DNA of 47,142 nucleotides from an uncultured Alphaproteobacteria bacterium. Its GTDB lineage: Bacteria > Pseudomonadota > Alphaproteobacteria > Methylaequorales > Methylaequoraceae. The position numbers were made by a program, and so were the translations under genes. Under the pieces are notes generated by a model. That model was given only the letters and a program-made list of their open reading frames with translations. It did not search any database and was not told the origin of the DNA. Each line of letters begins with the position of its first letter. Within the stretch, counting starts at the first letter, position 1. The stretch is from NCBI GenBank assembly GCA_902526175.1, contig CABZJY010000010.1:1-47142 (forward strand), written 5' to 3'. Shown here one piece after another: positions 37,616 to 47,142 of the stretch.

Positions 37616-38533
37616 TTATGTTTTTATTAATTCTAAAAATATTTCTTCTAGGTCTGGGTCTTTGGTTGAAAGTTCTTCAATATTTATTTTGCTCTTTAAA
37701 ATTAATTGAATGATCTTACCAGTGTTAATTTTATTTCTATCATACTTTAACGTAACCATATTATTGGAATGTTCTTTTACATATTTTTCAATCGATTTAG
37801 GAAGAATCTTTACATTTTTACTTAGCTTAATATTTATTTCCTTTTCATCAATAATACTCATTAAGGTGTTTTTGGATTCACATTTGATTAACTTTCCATT
37901 ATTTATTATAGCAATATAATCGCACAGAGACTGGGCTTCCTCTAAATAGTGAGTTGTTAGGATGATCGTCACACCTTTTTTATTTAGTGTTTTAATAAAC
38001 AGCCAAAGTTTTTTTCTTAATTCAACATCTACTCCTGCCGTCGGTTCGTCTAGTACTAGAACAGGAGGATTATGGACCATTGCTTTTGCAACCATTAGTC
38101 TTCTTTTCATTCCACCTGACAAACTTCTTGAGTAAGCATCGGCTTTTTCATCAAGGTTTACTTTTTTAAGTATTTCGAGATTATTCATTTTACTTTGTGT
38201 AACTCCGTATAAACCGGCCTGAAAATCTAAAACTTCAATTGGGGAAAAAAAAGGATCAATGTTAATCTCCTGTGGAACAACTCCAATAGCTCCTCGCGCA
38301 GATTTTGGATCTATATCAATATCTATACCACATATTCTCACTTCACCCTCCGATTTAAGTGTCAAACCGCCTAGAATATTAATAAAAGAACTCTTACCTG
38401 CACCATTTGGTCCTAATAAACCAAAAATTGATCCATACGGAATATGCATTGATATATTATTTAAAGCTGGTTCGGCTTTTCCTTTATATTTTTTTGTTAG
38501 GTTGTGGACTTCTATCGCATTTTTTTTTGGCAT
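37616..38533 (-). CDS. ABC transporter ATP-binding protein (ABC-2 / YadG-like)
   Basis: 305 residues. Walker A GPNGAGKSS near 40, Q-loop VVPQEINIDP, signature LSGGMKRR, Walker B VLVLDEPTAG and the switch His in TTHYLEEAQ. The long C-terminal extension and overall type match drug/polysaccharide exporter ATPases of the ABC-2 class. The permease that normally follows is absent here; the downstream gene is a lipoprotein hydrolase. It may work with a distant permease. Confidence 0.9.
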   Translation of the reverse strand: MPKKNAIEVHNLTKKYKGKAEPALNNISMHIPYGSIFGLLGPNGAGKSSFINILGGLTLKSEGEVRICGIDIDIDPKSARGAIGVVPQEINIDPFFSPIEVLDFQAGLYGVTQSKMNNLEILKKVNLDEKADAYSRSLSGGMKRRLMVAKAMVHNPPVLVLDEPTAGVDVELRKKLWLFIKTLNKKGVTIILTTHYLEEAQSLCDYIAIINNGKLIKCESKNTLMSIIDEKEINIKLSKNVKILPKSIEKYVKEHSNNMVTLKYDRNKINTGKIIQLILKSKINIEELSTKDPDLEEIFLELIKT

Positions 38534-38637
38534 ATTTTAAAAGTAATTTAAGTTTTAGAAATAATATATTATTCCTATGATCATATGATTATGAGCATAT
38601 AATTAAATACAACAATAAATCTTAATAGTAAATTAGA

Positions 38638-41433
38638 GTGACAAAAAAGATTGAACAACTTGTACTAATTGATGGTTCCGGATATATATTTAGAGCCTAC
38701 TATGCGTTACCACCAATGACTACCTCATCAGGTATACCTGTAAATGCAGTTTTCGGTTTCTGTAACATGCTTTTTAAACAACTTGAAAATATTCAAATGG
38801 AAAAAGGTGGTAATGTCTCGGTTGCAGTAGTATTTGACGCGGCAAGAAAAACTTTTCGAAATGAGATTTATCCGGAGTATAAAGCAAATAGATCAGATCC
38901 ACCAGATGATCTGATACCCCAATTTGATATTATTAAAAGAGTACCAGAAGTTTTTAATCTAAAATCTATTGAATCTGTAGGATACGAAGCAGACGATTTA
39001 ATTGCATCATATGCAGAGTGTGCGGAGAAGCTTGGTACAAGAGTCACAGTAATTTCTTCAGATAAGGACTTAATGCAACTTTTAAAAAAAAATATAACAA
39101 TGCTGGATCCATTAAAAAATAAAGAAATTGATAGAGAGGAAGTTTTCAAAAAATTTGGTGTTTTCCCTGAGAAGGTTATTGATGTACAAGCCCTTGCAGG
39201 AGATTCGTCAGATAATGTTCCTGGTGTTCCAGGTATCGGTGTCAAAACAGCAGCTACATTAATTAATGAATATGGAAACGTGGAAAACTTATTAAATAAT
39301 ACGAAAAATATTAAACAAATAAAAAGAAGAGAGGCACTTGAAAATAACAAAGAAAAAGCCCTTATATCAAAAAAACTTGTAACATTAAAAAGTGACTTAG
39401 AACTACCAATTCCTATTGAGGATTTATCGTTTGTTCCAATTGATATAAATAAGATTGTAAACTTTCTTGATGAAATGGAATTTAAAAGAATAAAGAGCCA
39501 AATTTTAGAAAGATATGGATCAAAGAAATTACAGACTGAGCCTAAATCAGAATCTAATGCAAAACTGAAAATTGAAACAAATAGTTCTGAAAATTTAAAG
39601 ACAAAAATAAATACCGAAAATTACATGTTAATTAACAATGAAGAAAAACTAAGATTATGGATTCAAAAAATATATAAGCATGGGGTTGTTGCAATAGACT
39701 GTGAAACAGATAGTCTTTCTCCAACAAATGCAAAGATGGTTGGGTTTTCAATGTCTATCAATGCAAGTAAGGCATGTTATATTCCAATACATCATGTAAA
39801 TTGTGAAGAAAATTTTACACAAATTGAAGAGAAATTATTTATAAAATTGATTAAACCAATATTAGAAGATAATTCTGTTCTTAAAATTGGTCAAAATATT
39901 AAATATGATCTCATTGTCCTAAACAGACTAGGTATTAAAGTACATAATATTGATGATACAATGTTGATGTCGTATGTTTTAAATGCCGGGAAACACAAAC
40001 ACGGTTTAGACGAATTAGCAAAAATATACCTTTCTTATTCAACTATAAAATTTGAGGATGTTGTTGGTAAAGGTAAAGAAAAAAAAACATTTGAAATGGT
40101 GAATATTAATGATGCTATGATTTATGCTGCTGAAGATGCAGACATAGCATACAGACTCTGGGAAATTTTAAGAAGGGAGCTTATAAAAGAAAAGTTATTT
40201 TCATTTTATTTTTATTTAGAAAAACCTTTAATTCAGGTTATAAAAAAAATGGAGATTCATGGTATAAAAGTCAATTTTGAATTTTTAGAAAAATTATCTC
40301 AGGAATTCCAAAAAAAATTAAATTTACTTGAAAAAGAGATTTTTAATATTGCAAAGGAAGAATTTAATATTGGTTCACCAAAGCAACTTGGAGAAATATT
40401 ATTTGAAAAAATGAGGTTACCATTTGGTAAAAAGGGGAAAAGTGGAAATTATCAGACAGACGTAAATGTATTAGAAAAAATGAAACACGAAAAAATACCA
40501 ATTGCTGAACATTTACTAAATTGGCGGCAGATCAAGAAACTTATAACCACTTATTGTGAGGGGCTTATACTTAGAAAGAATCCTAATTCAAATAAAGTAC
40601 ATACTTCTTTTGGAATGGCAAGCACACTAACTGGAAGATTATCTTCAAATGATCCTAATTTACAAAATATTCCTATTAAATCAAATGAAGGCAAGCAAAT
40701 AAGAAAAGCTTTCATATGTGAGAAAAATAAAAAGATTGTTTCAATTGACTATTCACAAATTGAGCTAAGAATTCTAGCACACGTTGCAGATATTGATGTT
40801 TTGAAAAGAGGTTTTAATTCTGGGGCAGATATTCATTCAATTACAGCACAAGATGTTTTTCAAGTTACTGAAAAAGAAGTTACTGAAGAACTAAGAAGAA
40901 AGGCAAAAACCATAAATTTTGGCATTATATATGGTATTTCTGCCTTTGGCTTAGCTAATCAACTGGAAATTTCAAACTCTGAAGCAAAACTGTATATTGA
41001 AAAATATTTTCAACAATATCCAGGAATTAAAAATTATATGCAAAATACCGTCGAATTTTGTAGAGAAAATGGTTTTGTTCAAACTTTGTTTGGAAGAAGA
41101 ATTTACATACCATTTATAAACGAAAAATCAGGAATAAGAAAAAATTTTGCTGAGAGATCTGCAATTAACGCCCCTATTCAAGGTGGAGCAGCTGATATGA
41201 TAAAAAAAGCAATGAATAAAATTGATACATTTATTTACGAAAATAAGTTAGAAACAAAAATGTTAATTCAAGTACATGATGAACTTATATTTGAGATTCC
41301 TGAGCCGGAGTTAGATGAAGTACCAAAAAAAATAGCTAAAATTATGGAAAATGCTTTTTCCCCAACTCTAAGTTTTTCTGTGCCCTTAATTGCTGATATA
41401 GGCACAGGTTTAGACTGGTCTCAAGCACATTAA
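38638..41433 (+). CDS. polA: DNA polymerase I
   Basis: 931 residues, full length. GTG start, no ATG nearby, and the N-terminus (QLVLIDGSGYIFRAYYALPP) is that of PolA. 5'-3' exonuclease domain to about 290; a 3'-5' exonuclease domain keeping DCETDSLSP near 353 (DxE present, so proofreading is likely active); polymerase domain from about 530 with DYSQIELRILAHVA (motif A, near 703), RKAKTINFGIIYG (motif B) and QVHDELIFE (motif C). Roles: Okazaki fragment processing and repair. Confidence 0.96.
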   Translation: MTKKIEQLVLIDGSGYIFRAYYALPPMTTSSGIPVNAVFGFCNMLFKQLENIQMEKGGNVSVAVVFDAARKTFRNEIYPEYKANRSDPPDDLIPQFDIIKRVPEVFNLKSIESVGYEADDLIASYAECAEKLGTRVTVISSDKDLMQLLKKNITMLDPLKNKEIDREEVFKKFGVFPEKVIDVQALAGDSSDNVPGVPGIGVKTAATLINEYGNVENLLNNTKNIKQIKRREALENNKEKALISKKLVTLKSDLELPIPIEDLSFVPIDINKIVNFLDEMEFKRIKSQILERYGSKKLQTEPKSESNAKLKIETNSSENLKTKINTENYMLINNEEKLRLWIQKIYKHGVVAIDCETDSLSPTNAKMVGFSMSINASKACYIPIHHVNCEENFTQIEEKLFIKLIKPILEDNSVLKIGQNIKYDLIVLNRLGIKVHNIDDTMLMSYVLNAGKHKHGLDELAKIYLSYSTIKFEDVVGKGKEKKTFEMVNINDAMIYAAEDADIAYRLWEILRRELIKEKLFSFYFYLEKPLIQVIKKMEIHGIKVNFEFLEKLSQEFQKKLNLLEKEIFNIAKEEFNIGSPKQLGEILFEKMRLPFGKKGKSGNYQTDVNVLEKMKHEKIPIAEHLLNWRQIKKLITTYCEGLILRKNPNSNKVHTSFGMASTLTGRLSSNDPNLQNIPIKSNEGKQIRKAFICEKNKKIVSIDYSQIELRILAHVADIDVLKRGFNSGADIHSITAQDVFQVTEKEVTEELRRKAKTINFGIIYGISAFGLANQLEISNSEAKLYIEKYFQQYPGIKNYMQNTVEFCRENGFVQTLFGRRIYIPFINEKSGIRKNFAERSAINAPIQGGAADMIKKAMNKIDTFIYENKLETKMLIQVHDELIFEIPEPELDEVPKKIAKIMENAFSPTLSFSVPLIADIGTGLDWSQAH

Positions 41434-41436
41434 ATG

Positions 41437-42237
41437 TTAAACTGTTATTGCTTTTTTGTGTAGCCGAACAAATATGCTTCTCAATTCTTTTGTTTTTTTA
41501 ATTGGTTTTCCAAAATAATATCTTAATACATTTTCCCCAGACCTAAGATCAAAACCTTCAGAATCAATGCCAATTATTTTCCAACCTTTTTCCTTCTTGA
41601 AAAAAACTTTCATATACAAATCAATACTTTCTTGGTGATCCTGATTCATATGGCTGATAACCTCAAATTCTTCTTCATTCTCTTCAAATACATTATCACA
41701 AATTAAATCTTCTCTATCAAACCATTTAACTTTTGCAAAACCAGCAGTCAGATGCGCATTTATTATTTGCAGTTTATATAAGTTCATATCTGAAAAATTT
41801 GCATATAAATTTGATACGGGGTGTCTTGATAAGAATCTTTTTTTTGCAACAATACTATTATATTTTTCTAATTTCCCAATAATACTTAATCTTGGCCTCG
41901 ACATAGGATCTTCATAATTATGATTTGGAATATTAGGTAATGGATTCTCAAATTTCGGAAAAAATTCTCTGAATTTTTGTTCTTCATAAATTAATAGAGA
42001 AACAAAGTTATTTTTTTTTAAATTTTTGGTATGCTCAGACAAGTCTGACAAGATTAATATTGGACTTGCATCGTAGTCAAATGCAATAGAAACAAAAGTT
42101 GCGTATGGGATTGGTAAAGCTGAACTTTTAATGATATTTTTTTTGGATTTGTCTTTATCGAGTTGGGTAGATAAGTATCCCCTAGTGCAAGATCTAATTA
42201 ATTGTCTTACTGAGTGATTTGAAATTTCATTATTCAT
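41437..42237 (-). CDS. HugZ-like heme-utilization / pyridoxamine 5'-phosphate oxidase-related protein
   Basis: 266 residues. The N-terminal FMN-binding split-barrel domain (about 1-170) has ATFVSIAFDYDASPILILSDLSEHTKNL and RPRLSIIGKLE; the C-terminal part (about 185-260) is a DUF2470-type domain with ISHMNQDHQESIDLY and the IDSEGFDLRSG motif. HugZ proteins degrade heme. The His of the DUF2470 part is present. It lies convergent to polA with 3 bp between. Confidence 0.85.
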   Translation of the reverse strand: MNNEISNHSVRQLIRSCTRGYLSTQLDKDKSKKNIIKSSALPIPYATFVSIAFDYDASPILILSDLSEHTKNLKKNNFVSLLIYEEQKFREFFPKFENPLPNIPNHNYEDPMSRPRLSIIGKLEKYNSIVAKKRFLSRHPVSNLYANFSDMNLYKLQIINAHLTAGFAKVKWFDREDLICDNVFEENEEEFEVISHMNQDHQESIDLYMKVFFKKEKGWKIIGIDSEGFDLRSGENVLRYYFGKPIKKTKELRSIFVRLHKKAITV

Positions 42238-42304
42238 GATTACCTAGCCTTATAAATAAATAGTTGTTAGAGTTCAACTTAAAAATAATATATATAAATA
42301 AATA

Positions 42305-42775
42305 ATGCTTATGCAAAAACAACTTAAAAATTTTAAATTTCTGTTACTTCTAATTTGCTTGATATTTTACAATAATCATACTTTATTTAGTCAAACTAAA
42401 GAAAAACCATTGGTTTTTCACGGAGGATATACTTTCTCATCATTTAAAGGACAGAAATCAGCGGCAATTTATATTACTATAATTAATTCTGGAGAGAAAG
42501 ATGTAAAAATTAATTCTATTTCAACAGATGTAGCAAAGAAAGCGGAAATTCATGAGATAATTTCAGAAAAAGATATTATCAAGATGAAAAAAATAGATAA
42601 TTTCCTGGTTAAAAAGTCAGATACAGTTTTTTTTCAACCAGGAGGTACTCATATAATGGTTTTTGGTCTTGAAAAAGAACTGATTGATAAAGAAACGTTT
42701 AAGATTAATATCTTAACAAATGACTCGAAAACATATTCTATTGACATTTTGATTATAGACAAAAAATTGCGATAA
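42305..42775 (+). CDS. Periplasmic copper chaperone PCu(A)C
   Basis: 156 residues: N-terminal signal segment (FLLLLICLIFYNN), then a cupredoxin-like domain. Copper ligands of the family (H-M-x-H-M type) appear as AEIHEIISEKDIIKMKKI and PGGTHIMVFGL. It loads copper onto the CuA site of cytochrome c oxidase, a role matching the SCO1 gene at 24979. ATG 42305 is used; Met3 at 42311 is an alternative. Confidence 0.88.
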   Translation: MLMQKQLKNFKFLLLLICLIFYNNHTLFSQTKEKPLVFHGGYTFSSFKGQKSAAIYITIINSGEKDVKINSISTDVAKKAEIHEIISEKDIIKMKKIDNFLVKKSDTVFFQPGGTHIMVFGLEKELIDKETFKINILTNDSKTYSIDILIIDKKLR

Positions 42776-42776
42776 T

Positions 42777-43199
42777 ATGAGAGAAGAAAAACATGCTACC
42801 TCGGTTGCTATTCAAGATTCAGGAATTATTATATTAGGTTCGTCTGGGTCAGGAAAATCAGATCTTGCATTAAGACTTATTGATGCAGGTGCTACTCTAA
42901 TATCAGACGACCTTACTGTTTGCAAGAAAGTTAGAAATGATATCTTCTTATATTGTAAAAAAAAAATTTGTGGAAAAATTGAAGTTAGAGGAATGGGTAT
43001 ATTTACCGTTCCCTTTGTTGAAGAAATAAAACTAAAACTTGTTGTAAAGATGACTGAAAGAAGTGGTGAGAGATTTCCATCAAAAAAAAATAAGCAAAAG
43101 ATACTTGGAAAATATTTTCCACGAATAGATATTTCGAAAAATGATATATCAGCTAATGCAAAAATAAATTTAAAGATTTTTGAATTAAGTAATGAATAA
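42777..43199 (+). CDS. hprK: HPr kinase/phosphorylase, short alphaproteobacterial form
   Basis: 140 residues, only the catalytic C-terminal domain; alphaproteobacterial HprK proteins lack the N-terminal domain of the Gram-positive enzyme. Walker A GSSGSGKS is at residues 21-28, followed by LISDDLTV and the signature EVRGMGIF. It phosphorylates the regulatory serine of HPr, which here corresponds to Ser51 of the HPr-EI fusion. It overlaps rapZ by 8 bp. Confidence 0.9.
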   Translation: MREEKHATSVAIQDSGIIILGSSGSGKSDLALRLIDAGATLISDDLTVCKKVRNDIFLYCKKKICGKIEVRGMGIFTVPFVEEIKLKLVVKMTERSGERFPSKKNKQKILGKYFPRIDISKNDISANAKINLKIFELSNE

Positions 43200-44034
43200 A
43201 AAAATTGTTGTAGTCACTGGTTTATCTGGCGCAGGAAAATCAACGGCGCTCAAAATATTTGAAGATATGGGTTATGAAGCTGTTGATAATCTTCCTTGTT
43301 CTTTAATACCTTTAATTTTAAACGAAAAGATTAAAAGCGATATCGCAATTGGCATAGATATTAGAAGCAGAGATTTTGATGCAAAGAAGATCAATAAGTT
43401 CATATTGAAAATAAAAGAAAAATTAGCAATCTCTGTAGTTTTCTTTGAATGCGAGAATATAAAATTGATTGAAAGATTCAAGGTTTCGAGGAGAAGGCAC
43501 CCGATGTCTCTAAATATTCCAATTAATGATATTATAGAACAAGAAAGGTTATGGCTTAAGCCGTTGAAGAATATAGCAGACTTTCAATTAGATACAACTA
43601 ATCTAGAAGTGCCTGAATTAAATAAAACATTATTAAGCATTTTTTCAAAATTAAATGATCAAAAATTTAACCTTAGAATAATGTCTTTTGGATTCAAGTA
43701 TGGCATACCTAGAGAGGCAGACATAGTAATGGATGTAAGATTTTTAGAAAATCCTTATTACAATAAGAATCTCAGAATTCAGAATGGGAAAGACAATGAT
43801 GTAATTAAGTTTGTAAAATCACAAAGTTGTTTTGATAAGTTTCACAAAAATTTTCTTAATACAATAAAACATCTTTTCAATTTTTATAAAATTGAAGGTA
43901 AAAAATATCTAACTATTGCATTTGGTTGTACAGGTGGCGTTCATAGATCTGTTGTAGTTGCAGAAACAATTTTTGATAGTCTTGCTAGTTCAAAGCTAGG
44001 ATTATATATTGATCACAGGGACATAGAAAAATGA
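43192..44034 (+). CDS. rapZ: RNase adapter protein RapZ
   Basis: 280 residues. Walker A GLSGAGKS at 10-17, then EDMGYEAVDNLPCSLIP, DIRSRDF, and the C-terminal signature FGFKYGIPREADIVMDVRFLENPY with AFGCTGGVHRSV near the end. RapZ binds RNA and links cell-envelope precursor (GlcN6P) levels to small-RNA turnover in enterobacteria; in alphaproteobacteria its role is less clear. It is embedded in the PTS operon. Confidence 0.94.
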   Translation: MNKKIVVVTGLSGAGKSTALKIFEDMGYEAVDNLPCSLIPLILNEKIKSDIAIGIDIRSRDFDAKKINKFILKIKEKLAISVVFFECENIKLIERFKVSRRRHPMSLNIPINDIIEQERLWLKPLKNIADFQLDTTNLEVPELNKTLLSIFSKLNDQKFNLRIMSFGFKYGIPREADIVMDVRFLENPYYNKNLRIQNGKDNDVIKFVKSQSCFDKFHKNFLNTIKHLFNFYKIEGKKYLTIAFGCTGGVHRSVVVAETIFDSLASSKLGLYIDHRDIEK

Positions 44035-44434
44035 TTGGAATAGTAATTGTTTCTCATGCTGATCTTGCGTTGCAATTTGTAGTTGCTATAGAACATGTTG
44101 TTGGCAAACAAAAAAAGCTTGAATACGTGTGCATTCATCCCAAGGATGATATGGAAAAAAAAAGAAAAGAAATTATAAAAGCTATAAAAATAGCAGATTC
44201 AGGCAGTGGTGTGATTGTAGCAACTGATATGTTTGGTGGAACTCCTTCAAACCTTGCAATATCCAATCTAGTAGAAGGAAAGATTGAAGTAATTGCAGGT
44301 GTTAATCTTCCAATGCTCGTTAAAATGATTTCTGATAGAAAAAAAGTTAAGCTTGATAAACTTGTTAAACTTTCACAGGAAGCTGGAAGGAAATATATTA
44401 ATGTAGCATCAACTTTCTTTAAGGATAAAAAAGT

Positions 44435-44438
<4 letters not shown>
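44031..44438 (+). CDS. PTS mannose-family EIIA component
   Basis: 135 residues. The phosphorylated His9 is in VIVSHADLALQF; DMFGGTPSNLA is the family signature. In alphaproteobacteria such proteins (ManX) act as regulators with HPr/EI rather than in sugar uptake. No EIIB or EIIC gene is near, which supports a regulatory role. It overlaps the start of the next gene by 4 bp (TTGA) and rapZ by 4 bp. Confidence 0.93.

Positions 44439-47142
<2,704 letters not shown>

Overview
The window is a strongly AT-rich, gene-dense piece of a bacterial chromosome with every sign of a small, streamlined alphaproteobacterium, probably marine and free-living. The evidence is gene order and family content: nusA-infB-rbfA-truB-rpsO-pnp; ubiE/coaBC/dut next to mutM; rpsT beside dnaA-dnaN-recF-gyrB; a short (N-terminally reduced) HprK followed by rapZ, a mannose-type EIIA, HPr/EI and ahcY, which is a typical alphaproteobacterial arrangement. 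Lineage below class (for example AEGEAN-169/HIMB59-like) is a guess and was not tested. Almost no non-coding DNA is present: same-strand genes overlap by ATGA, convergent genes overlap or abut, and three divergent pairs have touching or overlapping starts.

Layout. 1-7529: transcription/translation/RNA-decay operon (nusA partial, infB, rbfA, truB, rpsO, pnp), then a nitronate-monooxygenase-like flavoprotein with a Cys cluster (to 8949). 8960-10414: a secreted SH3 protein divergent from a 2-hydroxyacid dehydrogenase. 10421-14976: a minus-strand run of moeB-like, cysK, an Rrf2 regulator, dut, coaBC and ubiE (sulfur/cysteine, CoA, quinone and nucleotide housekeeping). 14975-23080: mutM, a small exported protein, rpsT, a rhodanese, and the replication block dnaA-dnaN-recF-gyrB. 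In this block dnaA has one and dnaN two +1 homopolymer frameshifts as sequenced. 23090-24982: class A penicillin-binding protein.

24979-28230 holds an unusual group: SCO1 with a degenerate tetrapyrrole methylase, a secreted ankyrin protein, a two-domain CbiX-type chelatase and a SYLF lipid-binding protein. 28275-33562: cell-envelope sugar genes (DUF2141, UDP-glucuronate decarboxylase, hldE, a HAD phosphatase) and small genes (DUF4149, fxsA, acyP, a CobC-like phosphatase). 33564-36562: POT peptide transporter, DUF2007, tRNA-Arg(TCG), a small structured non-coding stretch and a truncated P4-type integrase, the only trace of mobile DNA. 36595-38533: lipoprotein hydrolase and ABC ATPase. 38638-41433: polA. 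41437-42775: HugZ-like protein and a PCu(A)C copper chaperone. 42777-47142: regulatory PTS operon (hprK, rapZ, EIIA, fused HPr-EI) leading into ahcY, which runs off the right edge.

No CRISPR array, IS element, rRNA or obvious defence island was seen. The candidates for something new are the eroded SUMT-like/CbiX-like pair, the catalytic-domain-less integrase with its coupled mini-ORF and hairpins, and the HPr-EI fusion in an EIIB/EIIC-free PTS. The clustered dnaA/dnaN frameshifts are most likely a sequence-quality problem, but they need to be settled.
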